In this document: positions 42,530 to 53,408 of the stretch, one piece after another | Layout of the letters: each line of letters starts with the position of its first letter | How positions within the stretch are numbered: the stretch's first letter is position 1 | Assembly (NCBI GenBank): GCA_039105265.1 | Contig: JAPFFF010000006.1 | Coordinates: 3,038,001 to 3,102,000, forward strand | Source of the DNA: Tritrichomonas musculus | Lineage: Eukaryota > Parabasalia > Tritrichomonadida > Tritrichomonadidae | Length of the DNA stretch: 64,000 nucleotides | Reading direction: 5' to 3' | The notes under the pieces: model-generated | The model's database searches: none | The model's input: only the letters and a program-made list of their open reading frames with translations | What the model was told of the DNA's origin: nothing | Made by a program: the position numbers and the translations under genes

Positions 42530-43993
42530 TAGTTGGTGGACATAATTCTGTTTTGGAGACATAATTATGTTTTCACATCATTTCTATATATTCAAATTGG
42601 ACTTTTAAAAAAACAATTGTAGAACAATTAATATCATATTGGATACATTTTATTCCCCGATTTTCATTCACTTTTATCAAACTAAATTTGATCATAAATA
42701 TGATATCGAATTTTTAATTTCTGAATATTTTTTTATTATTTGAAAAAAATTATAATTTACTTTTCATCTATAATTAAAATGTATCATTATTATTTATTGA
42801 AATAAAATAGATAATTAGAAAAAATGGTTTCATTTTCATTTCACTACTCAAAAAACTCATTTCATATCACATTTCATGCTTTTACCATAAAAAAAAGGTT
42901 GTTTTAATTTGCTCTAACATAGTTATTATTTTAGAATATAATGTATATATTATATTTTAGAAAAGAATTTATTGAAATAATAATTATATAAAAAGAAAAA
43001 GTGTTTTCAAAATATGACAAAAATCATTCATACAAAATTACTAATTTTGAAAAATGAGTTTATTTTATTTCAAATTAGATGCAGTATTAATCATCTATAT
43101 GATGCATATAATATATTAAATATAATAATATGGTTGAAAAAGAATCAATCTTGGAAAAATTTCATTTTTCTTTTTTTCATTCAAAATCATTCATAAATCA
43201 CTCATACATAATTGATATGATTTCAGAATTACATTATTTGATAATACATACAATGAAATATATTATTAATCCTCTAAAAATCATTGTTGCCCATCAAGAT
43301 TTCAGGTTTTTCTAAGAAATATACAAATTACACTTTTTTATTTTTTTCTATTATAATAGCATTAAAAATAGTAATTAATCAATAAATATTAGATAAGTAT
43401 AGAAGAACTATTAAAATAATGAAAATATTTTCTCAATGTCTAAAATTGAAAGTCTTTTTCAGTTATTTCAGAAGTTACTCTTTTTCATTAAGGTAATAGA
43501 TCTTGAGTAGAACCGCCAATTTTATTCTTTCAATATCATTATACTATATGCATTATATCAAATATTTAAATAAAAATTTAAAAGTTTTTATTTTTTATTG
43601 GAAAAAAACAAAAAAGTGATATGATTTTTAACTTTATTTTGTGCATCAAAATTTTCTTATATGAAAGTTTTTAGATATCAATTATCTGACAAAATTATAT
43701 CATTACTGATTATGAATTAATGATATTATTATTAAATCCCAAGTTTCAATTATTGAGAATAAAATAAGCATTTTAACTTTTTTTTACATTAATGGCAAAA
43801 TTTCATATAAATCACAAATATAATAGCTCATTTAATTAAATAATGATGTACATAAAATACATTAATAAAGTATATAATATTATCAAATTATCTTTAAAAA
43901 GTATTGAGAAAAATGTGTTTTATTTTTGTGTACCATTCAAAAAGTTGAGCAAACATGATTATGTCCCAAAAACATTATTATGTCCACCAACTA
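42530..43993. mobile_element. TIR element with GTTGGTGGACATAAT ends
   Basis: TATAGTTGGTGGACATAAT at 42528 is inverted as ATTATGTCCACCAACTATA ending 43995. Similarity continues inward over about 45 bp at roughly 80%. TATA at both ends fits a TA target-site duplication (Tc1/mariner type). The 60-codon ORFs inside are low-complexity and not convincing. Confidence 0.7.
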
Positions 43994-44151
43994 TAATTCA
44001 TAAGAAATAACTTTTTAAAAGATTTATTAAAATCGCCAAAAGACCAGAAAGAATCACCAAGACCAGGTCTTTTTTTTACATTTGGGTATATTTTAAAAGA
44101 ATTATAATATAATTCTTTAGGTAATTTTGATCGTGATTTCAATGCATTCAA

Positions 44152-44225
44152 AATTGAATTCTCTTAGATTGACGACTTCACCTTGTTTCAAAAAATTGAA
44201 TTCGCTTAGATTGACGACTTCACCT
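44152..44225. repeat. Direct repeat, 32 bp with 42-bp period
   Basis: AATTGAATTCTCTTAGATTG and the following GACGACTTCACCT at 44152-44183 recur at 44194-44225 with one mismatch. Confidence 0.85.
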
Positions 44226-46857
44226 CTTCAGAAAAAAAAATTAACCTATTTTTCTCCTTAAACCGTCCAAAAAAATAATATTTTAGCTTTATCTCAATAA
44301 ATCCTAGATAGATCTTCCAAATAACGAGATATATCATGTAAAATAAAATATATAAAACGATAAAATTATTACAGGAAAAAGAATCGAAGGGATTAGAAAT
44401 TATTTGGAAATTATTGAAAAATCGATTTTTGATTTTTCGTATCTCCACATAGTTAGACCTTGTAAGGGGTACCCGATTTACCTTTTTTCAATAGGGTCAA
44501 AAATTTTTGGTATATTTTGACCAGGGGTCGCAAATTACCGCCTACCCAAAGCGGTTTTTGACCCGAAATGTTTAAAATTCATTTATCTCAAAATGTGGAA
44601 TAAATATTTATATAAAAAAAGGTTTATTAAAAAATTTACAAGCTTTTTAATACTTTTTAATAAAAATTTTTATTTCATTAGAAAAATGCATCTGATAATT
44701 TTCTCAAAAATTGTTTTTTGAAATTATTTTCTCTATCATTCTATTTACTTACAATTTTTAATATCAGAAAACCTTTTTTCTTGAAAGTTAATTGATTTTT
44801 TTTTTGTATCGTATTTTTTTCTGATTTTCATTGTCATTTAATTTATTGTTTAGATGTCTTATGAAAAGAGAAATAATACCTAAATTTAAGTTATGTAATA
44901 TTTTTTTTATATTAAACTTTAAAATCTACAAATTTTAAATAATATAAACTATTCATTTACTTGTTTTATATTTTTTATCTTTTTATCATAGTTTATACTA
45001 TGCATTTTAGTTTATTTTGCTATTAATTAATGTTACTAATCACTTATATAATTAAAAAAAAAAGGGCATTTGGTTCTTTTATTTCATGTTTGAATACAAT
45101 ATTAAGATATATTAATAATTATTTCAGATTTTAAAAGATTATCCTGTTTTGACAAACTTTTACTTGATTTTCAAATAAAAAAGTCTTTTCTAAATAAAAT
45201 TTAAAATATTTCATATAACAAGTCATATCATAAAATTTTGTTTTCTAAAATCAAAATTCACTTAAAAAAAATGCATGAATCAATAAAAAATTAATTATAA
45301 AACATGGTTTTATAAAAAACAATCCAAAAAATACACTAGAAATAAAAGGGTCAAACGCGAACGCTTCATTTTTTTTTTGGGTAGTGACCCAAAAAAAAAA
45401 TTTGTGGTCGGGTTAATATTTTAGGGTGACCTTTCGAAGGTTTACACATAGTCTTAATTAATTAAATATATTTTTATTTTATAGACAAACAAATATAATA
45501 ATATAGAAAAATATAAGTTCAAAAATAAAAAAATAATATTTGAATCACCACTTTTATAGTGTTTTTGATTTTTTCATGGGTGGGACACTCTTTTTTTGAC
45601 CTCAAAAAGTTTCAAAATCTCTTCGAATTTTAGGTTTTATTTGGTGATTTTAATAAATTTTCTTACCCATTTAATAATCTTTAAATTGGTCATTGAAACC
45701 AATCAAAAAACTTAATATTCATCGAGTTTTTTTTGACTTCACATACTAATAGATCTCTCTTCGTAAGAGATATCCTTCAAAACTACTAATACTATTTGAT
45801 TTTATACATATGCATTATACATTATAAAACATAAATATTTATAATTACTTTGTAGTTAGTCCAAAAAAGTTAATATAATAATTATTTTTAAGTTTTTTCG
45901 ATACATGATCTTTTCTAACTTTTTATTTTGTAATATTCGATTTCTTCTTTTAATGCTCAATAAAATGATATATTTTGTTTGAACATAACTTCAAAGATAA
46001 AGTTTAGTTTGAAAAATGAATTCAAAAAGTTGAATTAATAAACGGAATGATTCAATTTTCGGCGGTTAGAAAATTAATTTTAAAACGATCAAACTCAATA
46101 TTTTTGCTTTAAAATATATTATAAGAATAGGGAATATTATTTAAAATGAGGTTCCGCCATTTATAAAATCAAAAAAATCAAAATGACCATTTTTTACCCA
46201 AATTATTTTTTATGGAAAATAAAATGCGATTATCTAATTCACCTTTGATGATTTTGATTTTTTAAATAGTAAATTATATGTAGCTATTAAAAATCTATCT
46301 AAATATAAAATAACTGGAAAAAGTCTTGGAATGCTTACACATATTTTTTCAAAAAATGAAGATTGAAATTTCTATTTTCTTATGTAATGAACCAAACAGG
46401 TTGTAAATAATATCAAACAATTATACATATGATAAGGATTTAAAATATGCTATTGAAAATTTGGTAAGTCCCAAAATCACCAACTTTTTGCTTTCAACAA
46501 ATTGAATAAAAAGTGTTTGTATAACTTTGACGCCACTTTTTGAGCTTCGCTCAAAAAGTGTCTAGAAGCATTTATACACATTTACCTTTATAATATATAA
46601 CTTTATGTTATTCTTAAACTAAATCTAAGATAAAAATTTGTGAAATAAAAAAATAAATATATTTTAATACCCTATTTTTTAATGAACTCATTTTTCATTT
46701 GAGAATCTTCTTCTGTTCGGAATCTTACTGATCGTCTTCTGTTGGGTATCTTCTTGATCATCTTTATTTTATTCTTATGTTTTACTTTTATTATGCGTTA
46801 TGATGCCATTTCTCTTGATTCTTTTTTTTTTTCTAAATTTAATCAAATCAGAATTTA
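44226..46857. other. AT-rich DNA, possible old TIR element at 44452-45455
   Basis: No gene. GACCC-rich patches at about 44455-44575 and 45350-45450 are weakly inverted to each other (both include GTTTTTGACCC/GGGTCAAA and ACCTT/AAGGT motifs), suggesting an eroded element of about 1 kb. I could not fix ends or a duplication. A perfect palindrome at 46534-46560 is listed separately. Confidence 0.35.
46534..46560. repeat. Short palindrome, GAGC-TTC-GCTC core (copy 1)
   Basis: CACTTTTTGAGC, loop TTC, GCTCAAAAAGTG: 12-bp perfect arms. The same sequence with the same flanks (ACGC before, TCTA after) occurs at 52848-52874. It lies about 300 bp before the left end of the Tc1-like transposon. Confidence 0.9.
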
Positions 46858-48255
46858 TAAACTGGAACCAAAAAGTCAGTACCACCAAATAACCATTCAA
46901 AAAAAAGTTATCGGCCAATTTAAAATTTTTCATTTTTCATATGTATTCATTAAGTCCTCAACAAATCAAGCGTATTTTTAGCTCAGGATTGACTAAAAAT
47001 GAACAAATCGCCGAATTACTTGAATTGGATTTTTCAAGAAGAGATATTATGACGATGGTTTCTTGTAGTCCAAATCGAATAACGAAAGTTCGAGCTTCCA
47101 TGAAAGTTAGTGAGTCACCTCCACCAGAAGCCAAAATGGGGAGACCAACAAAGAAAACAAACGATGTGGCAGCTTTTATAAATCAAGCAACTTTTAATGA
47201 TCCATATATTAGTGGATCTGATCTTCATTCGCAAATTGATCAAACAATGCATACATCAATTTATCCTACGACTATCAATGAATTTAGAAGAGAAATCGGA
47301 TTCAAATATTTACCACCTTTGCGCGAACCATTATTAACAGATATCCAAGTTCAAAAAAGAATTAGCTTTTGTTATTCAATTTTACTTCATCGCAAAGAAC
47401 TTCCTTTCATATGCTTTCCAGACGAATCTCATTTTTCGTTGGGAAGCGATAAAAGGTATTTATGGAGAATGAGAGGAAAATACAATCCAAAAACTGTTGT
47501 TCATAAAGTTAAATTTCCTACGACAATTATGATTTGGGGAATGATTGGCATTAATTACAAATCATCACTTTTTATTTTTTATGAAACAGAAAATTCTCAA
47601 AATTATACTGATATGTTAGATGAAAAATTGTTTTTAATAGATGCATTAACTTTTTATGAAAACGATTTCGCATTTCAACAGGACGGGGCGCCGTCACATA
47701 CATCTCATTACACGATGGATACTTTGTCAAAAATATGTGACATTATAATTAATTGGCCACCTAATTCGCTTGATTTGAATTGCATCGAAATGATGTGGTC
47801 TTTAATGACCAAATTTCTTTTTACCATCCAACTAATAGAGAAGAACTGATTGAAGCAGTTACTTTGGCCTGGAATAATATTAAGATGGAAACAGTAAATA
47901 AATTATGCAGTTCTTTTCTGCGCCGTTGTTTTCTCTGCTTAAAAAATCGTGGTGGCTGCATTAATCAATTACTTCAAAAAAATTTAGATCCTAATGTAAC
48001 TGATGAAGAAATAGAAGAGTTATTCAACAAATTACAAAACGAAGGAATTCAATTACATGAAATTGAAATTTTGAAAAAGAAAATTGATTAAAAATTTTAA
48101 TTTAATAACTTTTTGAAGCGACCGTAAAGTTGGTACCAATTATTTTTCACTTTTTGAGATATTTTTATTTTTTAATTAATGAATTTTTTTTTTTTAGCTT
48201 TGAATTTAAAAATTTTTCATAGCTATCGTGGTACCAACTTAATGTTTCCAGTTTA
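46858..48255 (+). mobile_element. Tc1/IS630-type DNA transposon, inactivated
   Basis: AAACTGGAA at the left (from 46859-46860) is inverted at the right (TTCCAGTTT ending at 48254). The match extends inward through AAGTC/TGGTACCAC to about 30 bp with mismatches. TATA/TA flanks both ends, as expected for a TA duplication. A further GTTGGTACCA block near 48130 repeats the subterminal sequence. The transposase gene fills the element in the same orientation and carries one frameshift. Confidence 0.85.
46941..48091 (+). pseudogene. Tc1/mariner-superfamily transposase, DD34E, one frameshift
   Basis: The first frame (46941-47849) encodes an N-terminal helix-turn-helix region (about 5-55), a GRP motif (GRPTKK, 67-72) as an AT-hook-like linker, then the catalytic core: Asp161 in CFPDESHF, Asp248 in FQQDGAPSH and Glu283 in NSLDLNCIE. 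Thirty-four residues separate the second Asp from the Glu. The C-terminal part continues in another frame (47780-48091). A single-base change in a T-rich stretch at about 47812-47822 separates them. The frame is otherwise open, so inactivation looks recent. The enzyme would have cut and pasted the surrounding element. Confidence 0.9.
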
Positions 48256-49119
48256 TTTAATTTTCCTCTTATATTTAAGCTTTATAGTTTATGATAGGTC
48301 TAGTTAATTATAATATTTCTCATACCGATCAAGCAATTTTTTTTTTTTGCTAGGATCTTTTAAAATCAATATCATAATATATCAAAATAAAGCATCGATA
48401 TTATAAAAAAGCATCATTTATAACGCACTATTTTAGTATTTTCACTATTTTTTATAATATAAGCATAATTCGATATTAATCAATAATAACAATATGAATT
48501 ATCAAGAACATCTGAGTTCATTATTAGATGGAATCAAACCTAATTCATTTGAAAAACCAAAATTTTAAAACGAAAATCACTGTTTTTGTATATCTTTTAT
48601 AAGAAAAAATACAGACTAATTTGAAAAATTTCCAAAAATTTGCTAAATAACCAAACATGTTGAAAAAGAGACTCGTCAAGTTATATTTGGCCGATGATAG
48701 AAGGTGAAAATTAACCTATAACCGTCCGGTCAATTCCGTTTCCGGTCAAATCCAATTTCCCAATAAAAACTATTTTCTATATCAAAAGGTTCCATAATAT
48801 GTAAAATGAAATAGGATTTTTGGCCTAATATAAATTTTTCTCTTTCTATAGGGATATTGAATTTGTTATCAGAAAAGTATTTGTTTGGAAAAAACTTTAA
48901 CAACATTATTGCTAGTTCCACCATATAATCATATGTTTTTTATTGCCAAATAACTTCTTTAAGGAGCTTGAATACACTTTGCAATTCTAATTATTAATAT
49001 GTAAACCTTAAAAAGTTAAAAAAATAAAAAATTTAAAATAAAAAAACACAAAAAAATAAAGTAATTTAATTGATTTTTACTATAAAACAAAATTAAGCTA
49101 TTGCTATACATGTAAAAAT
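48256..49119. other. AT-rich DNA with a possible truncated gene start
   Basis: The only coding-like stretch is the 24-codon ORF at 48494-48568. CCGGTCAATTCC and CCGGTCAAATCC at about 48726-48752 form a short direct repeat. Part of 48700-48810 resembles 44230-44350, suggesting a dispersed repeat. Nothing else was recognised. Confidence 0.4.
48494..48568 (+). CDS. Possible 5' stub of a truncated gene, 24 codons
   Basis: ATG-initiated frame MNYQEHLSSLLDGIKPNSFE plus four residues, then TAA. Composition is protein-like, unlike the surrounding low-complexity frames. I do not recognise the protein. It may be the N-terminus of a gene cut by later insertion, or chance. Confidence 0.2.
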   Translation: MNYQEHLSSLLDGIKPNSFEKPKF

Positions 49120-49914
49120 TTAAGTATCATCTTTTTTATCAAATTCGACTATTATTCCATCATGATATTCCGAAATTTTTTTTGCCTTTTCGTATATTAA
49201 ATCTGGTGTAGCATCCTTCTTGAGTAAATTAATATTAAGATGCTTTATAGCAAACTCTCTAAGTGAGCGTTGAGATACGATGCCATTATAAGATACAACA
49301 AAACTTTCGATATCATTGTAATTTGAAAGTTTTTCAAGCCTCCTCCAAAATCTTTCGATCTTGCCATTCTGCTGTGGTGTGTACGGTTTAGTTCTCCAGT
49401 GATTTATTTCTAAAAGTTTTAAAACTGTAACACTCAAAGCACCAAAAAATTCACCTCCATTATCAGTTGTCAAAATGAACGGTTTTAATCCACTTATTCT
49501 CATACATTTTAAAAGAGAATTTATAAAAAAGAGTTGATCTTTTTTGTCTCCAATATCATAATATAATATTTTTCTAGAACAACCATCAATAAATGCAATC
49601 AAATATCCGTATGCCAAATAAATGCAATCATAAAATCTTTTTGTATGCATATTTTCATTTTCATTTTCTTCATTTTTTTGTGGCTTTAATTCATTATATA
49701 TTTGTAGAGTTTCCCATTCGGAAAGTTTTAAATAGTCACACATTGTTTGATAGCCAACTGACCAAGTTTTGAGTTCTGAAAGTTTGATAAGAACAACGAT
49801 AAAATAGTAGTATGCGCAGGCTGTGGGGATGGGGAAACCCCATCCACCCCATCTTTCTGAGCTTCGCTCAGTCATACTACTATTTTTACCACAAGCCTTG
49901 CCGCTCCCAAACAT
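49120..49914 (-). CDS. Integrase-core (rve) transposase, IS481/IS481EU-like, probably 5'-truncated
   Basis: Retroviral-type integrase core: Asp96 in FYDCIYL (or Asp110 in FIDGCSR) as first acidic residue, Asp151 in TTDNGGEF and Glu187 in PQQNGKIERFW, with 35 residues between the last two. The spacing and the TPQQNGKIER signature fit IS3/IS481-type enzymes and their eukaryotic relatives described in Trichomonas. Polinton/Maverick integrase is an alternative. Residues 1-38 are encoded by a hairpin-rich 86-bp insertion and are likely not original; Met58 (49741-49743) is a more plausible in-frame start. The helix-turn-helix expected upstream is missing, so the copy is probably defective. No terminal inverted repeat of the parent element was identified. 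Confidence 0.75.
   Translation of the reverse strand: MFGSGKACGKNSSMTERSSERWGGWGFPIPTACAYYYFIVVLIKLSELKTWSVGYQTMCDYLKLSEWETLQIYNELKPQKNEENENENMHTKRFYDCIYLAYGYLIAFIDGCSRKILYYDIGDKKDQLFFINSLLKCMRISGLKPFILTTDNGGEFFGALSVTVLKLLEINHWRTKPYTPQQNGKIERFWRRLEKLSNYNDIESFVVSYNGIVSQRSLREFAIKHLNINLLKKDATPDLIYEKAKKISEYHDGIIVEFDKKDDT
49801..49886. mobile_element. 86-bp hairpin micro-element with AAAATAGTAGTATG ends
   Basis: AAAATAGTAGTATG (49801-49814) is inverted exactly as CATACTACTATTTT (49873-49886). Inside are two more stems: GGATGGGG-AAA-CCCCATCC and CTGAGC-TTC-GCTCAG (49857-49871). The GC content is much higher than its surroundings. It lies at the 5' edge of the integrase gene and supplies the first codons of its frame. 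It may be a snap-back MITE or the end of the IS481-like element. Confidence 0.75.
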
Positions 49915-50433
49915 TCACGTCCAACAGATTAATTTTTACCGCAGCTAATATTCACTCCTAACAGATTTATTTTTACTGGCTAACTTATTCTAGCCACAAT
50001 ACTAAACATGAATGTATAGTAGTAATGTTCAACTCTAATGAGCAACTCTAATGAGTAGCTGTTCGAACAAGAAAATAAACTGTTGATATCGGTATAGGAA
50101 GGTTTTGGTCTGTTGATATAAAATGGATTTTCCAGATGGTTTCCGACTTGAAATAACGAATTTTTCATTTTAAAATAAATCTATCTTATTATATTTTCAT
50201 TTTTTTAATAAACATATTTAAAGAATAAAATAGTAATATATTTCTTTATATTTTAATCGATCATTTAAGTAAAAAGAAAAATCCAATGCATTTATCTCTT
50301 CATTTAAAAATTTATCATTTTCAGACTATATTCATAATATAAAATAATATATAAATTAAACAACTTAATTTTTTAAAAAATTTTCGAAATATTGTTTATT
50401 AACCGAGATGAATGTATAATATATCAAAAAAAT
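49887..50433. other. Repeat-rich flank of the integrase, no clear gene
   Basis: ACAGATT(A/T)ATTTTTAC occurs twice (near 49924 and 49961), and a related ACTATTTTTACC lies at 49879. CAACTCTAATGAG is tandemly repeated at 50030-50042 and 50043-50055. A 62-codon minus-strand frame at 49980-50168 (MKNSLFQVGNHLENPFYINR start) has protein-like composition and could be a remnant of the same transposon. I cannot assign it. Confidence 0.4.
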
Positions 50434-51729
50434 CAGGGATGGTCAACGTTGAAAAAATTGATAACGGAGTGACCGTTTAAAAGCTCTTCGTTATCAACGT
50501 TGTCAACGTTTAAATGATGTCAACGTCAACGTGGCTAATGACATTGAAAATGATCATCCAAAAATATGTCACTTTTTAACTTTTTTTAATTTCAATTCAA
50601 CGAATTGAAGTCAAAGTTACACTTTAATCATTCATAATGGATAAATACTAATTAATTTCGAATTAGAATATTATTGCTTTTACACTCTTCATTATTCTTA
50701 AAATTTAATCATACTCTTGCTTTTTTGTTTTTTTATTTTGATAGACTCAATAACCCGCACTTTTCACTAGATTTACTCAGAAAAAGTGAACCCTCTCAAT
50801 TCTCAGCAAATCTTCCTAGATTTTGCTCTCAAAAAGTGAAAAAAAATTAAAAAATTAAAAATAGATTTATCTTTATATCAGAAAACTTATTTTTTATTAA
50901 TTAGTAAACTTCAACTATGGTCATCTTTGGTTGATGAATAAACCATATCTGTCATACAGTTACTTTTGGAATTTGGTAATTCCATCTTTAATTAACTGTA
51001 TGACAGATATCTCTTTGTTCTTGATAAAGAATCCATCTCTTTCTTCAAATGTTTTGTGACTCGCATTAATATAATTTCTGATGTAATCATCTTTTTTTGA
51101 TCTGGAGAAATACTTAATAGTATTAAATATATATTCTTTTTCGTCATAGAAAAAGTCTTAATGATGAAGTTCTTCTACATTTTGGTTAATAATATATTCA
51201 ATTTTCAAATCATTGTATTGGTATCAAAAATGGTATTAGGAAAAATTTCGATTTTAGCGGGAAATTTCGGAGAACTTACATAGTCTTTTCTATAATATAA
51301 TGTATGAAAGCAAAATCTTCATCAGTATTCATTTGTTGATTTTTTTTTTTGCTTTTAGTATAAGAAGGCCATCCAAAACCGCTAATTATCATTCAAAAAA
51401 ATTGAATAAAAAATCTAGATAAAAGTGCTGAAATAGAAGTCTATCTTTTTTTTTTTATGGTAAAAATATTGAATGGTGGAAAAAATTTGAATGGTAGAAA
51501 TAATATATCAAAAAGTTAAAATTTTTAAATAGTAAAAAAACTTTTTCATAATTAAATGTGAATTAACGTTAACTCGTTCGTTTTTTCAATGTTATCTGAA
51601 CGTTAAAAGCTTCGTTGATGGTCGTTCATTTCGTTGACCTTAACGGGCTAAACGTCGTTGATTGTTGACTGTCAAAGAACGAGTGGTTAAAAAATTCAAC
51701 GAGCTCAACGTCAAAGTTGGCCATTCCTG
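50434..51729. mobile_element. hAT-like MITE, CAGGGATGG ends, 1.3 kb
   Basis: CAGGGATGGTCAACGTTGA at 50434 pairs with the complement of TCAAAGTTGGCCATTCCTG ending 51729, a 19-bp TIR with a few mismatches. Flanks AAAAAAAT and TAAAAAAT match 7 of 8. Both subterminal regions are packed with AACGTT, GTCAACG and CGTTGA motifs. No ORF. Confidence 0.75.
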
Positions 51730-51909
51730 TAAAAAATGGGAGAAATTTGTTTTTCTCTTTGAATCTTGGATATATTTAAGCATTTTAAAAGTATTTAATT
51801 CTTTAATATAATATAATTAATTAATTTATTCTAAATTATAGCGATGTAATTTTAAGATATAAACTTAATTTTTTTAGGAAATAATATTCTCTAAAAGTTA
51901 ATTTTAAAG

Positions 51910-52422
51910 CAGGGATGGCCAATGCTGAAAAAATTGATCAACGGAGTCATTTTTATGGTGGTTCGTTGTCAACGTTAACTTCGTTATTTCAACGTCGACG
52001 ATCAACGATAAGTGTTTCGTTGAATTTGATCGTCCAAAAAAATGGCACTTTTTTATTTCTATCGTTGTATATGTTACATAAATTACCATTCCTGTAACAT
52101 ATATCTATTTGGTATTTATATAGATATGATAATGATATTTACTAATTTTTTCAAAATAATAATACTTTATTAAATCATACCAAATATAAATTGAATCGAT
52201 AAAGTTTTTTTCAGAAAAAGTTGTCTCTCAAAAAAATTCAACTTTTCAATAAGCATAACGTTAACTTAATTCATTGATTCAACATTATTTCAACGTTAAC
52301 ATGTCGTTATGACAAAATTGAAAAGGTTATAATCAATGGCCTTAATATCGTTGACGTTGACATTCAATTCAACGATATAACATTTTGTTCAACAATTTTA
52401 ACGTCATCATTGGCCAACACTG
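51910..52422. mobile_element. hAT-like MITE, CAGGGATGG ends, 513 bp
   Basis: Begins CAGGGATGGCCAATGCTGA and ends CATCATTGGCCAACACTG, with perfect 8-bp duplication TTTTAAAG at 51902-51909 and 52423-52430. The ends and the AACGTT-rich subterminal regions match the element at 50434, so they belong to one family. No ORF. Confidence 0.85.
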
Positions 52423-52590
52423 TTTTAAAGTTTATTCTATATACGAAAACCTCCAAAAAAAAAAAAAAAAAAAAAAAAAACAAGAAACCTAACGCGCGAT
52501 ATAATCATAAGTCATTTAATAAACAATAATTTTTGAACATACATAAATGTTTTTTGTATTTTGAAATTCAAATAATAATTAATATCATTT

Positions 52591-52629
52591 AATGTCAACT
52601 TTTTGAGCTTTGCTCAAAAAGTTGACATT
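52591..52629. repeat. Short palindrome, GAGC-TTT-GCTC core (copy 2)
   Basis: AATGTCAACTTTTTGAGC, loop TTT, GCTCAAAAAGTTGACATT: 18-bp perfect arms, the longest of the set. Confidence 0.9.
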
Positions 52630-52724
52630 CTTGGGATCTATTAGGTACAATATTTCTTTTGTTTTCTTCATGAAAGTTGATTTGTTTAAGTTTTGAAAAG
52701 AAATCTAATTTGAAAATAATAAAA

Positions 52725-52757
52725 GGCCACTTTTTGAGCGAAGCTCAAAAAGTGGCC
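52725..52757. repeat. Short palindrome, GAGC-GAA-GCTC core (copy 3)
   Basis: GGCCACTTTTTGAGC, loop GAA, GCTCAAAAAGTGGCC: 15-bp perfect arms. The loop is the complement of the TTC loop in copies 1 and 4, so this copy is in the opposite orientation. Confidence 0.9.
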
Positions 52758-52847
52758 AAGCATAAGATTCATTTCGGTTATGTAATAACTTGGTTATAGC
52801 TGGTTTTGATATTTGAATATCTGATTTGAGGAAATTGCAAGAAACGC

Positions 52848-52874
52848 CACTTTTTGAGCTTCGCTCAAAAAGTG
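52848..52874. repeat. Short palindrome, GAGC-TTC-GCTC core (copy 4)
   Basis: Identical to copy 1 at 46534, including several flanking bases. Copies 2, 3 and 4 lie at spacings of about 130 and 120 bp. Confidence 0.9.
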
Positions 52875-53184
52875 TCTATGCTTTAGATAATAATGGCGTA
52901 ATAATATATTTTTCTTTCAAGAACATTGTTCTATTTTAAGCAAGTATTCTATAAAAACAAACGATTAAAATAAATAGAAAAATAATTGAGGGTCAATTTG
53001 GTTTCTCTTGTCATAAACATTTTGCATCAAAAAGTTATTTTATTTTTTATCTTTAAGAAAAAGTTATGTTTTATTTTTTGCTCCAAGAAAAAGTTCATGA
53101 TTATTTTTCACTCTATCAAATTGTGGAAACTTTTTGACCGAAAAAAAATCAAAATAAACAAAAAAAAATTAAATATACTATATG

Positions 53185-53225
<41 letters not shown>

Positions 53226-53279
53226 AAAAGAAAATTTCACTTTAAAAATGCATAATAATAAAATATCAATGCAAAATAT

Positions 53280-53394
53280 TTTTAAAGTGGCTTCAAAAAC
53301 GATAATCCACTTAGCAACGAGTTTTCATTGAAATGATTTCAAAAAGTTAAACTTTTTATAAGAGGTGGATTATCTTTTTTGCGAGCACTTTAAT
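53280..53394. repeat. Imperfect 115-bp hairpin
   Basis: TTAAAGTGGCTTCAAAAACG and then ATAATCCACTT on the left pair with AAGAGGTGGATTATC and then TTTTTTGCGAGCACTTTAA on the right, with several mismatches. It sits directly before the hAT-like element at 53409 and resembles a short foldback MITE. Confidence 0.6.
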
Positions 53395-53408
53395 TTTCAT
53401 ATTTAATG

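Larger units (their letters stand above)
52431..53400. other. Homopolymer- and palindrome-rich spacer
   Basis: Holds poly(A) runs of 26 (52455-52480) and 39 (53185-53223) bases, three GAGC-NNN-GCTC palindromes and one longer imperfect hairpin (53280-53394). The open frame across the 39-base run is an artefact of AAA codons. Confidence 0.7.

Noticed and set aside
44452-45455. A definite transposon with GACCC ends
   Set aside because: Inverted similarity is patchy, no clean terminus or target duplication could be fixed; kept only as a note.
50030-50070. GTTCGAA-like word as a tRNA B box
   Set aside because: No matching A box or cloverleaf around it; the region is short direct repeats.
52086-52100. 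CCATTCCTG inside the 513-bp hAT-like MITE as an alternative right end
   Set aside because: Ending there gives no 8-bp duplication, whereas ending at 52422 gives a perfect TTTTAAAG duplication.
52986-53255. Open frame across the 39-base poly(A) run
   Set aside because: Lys codons come from the homopolymer and the rest is low-complexity; no gene.
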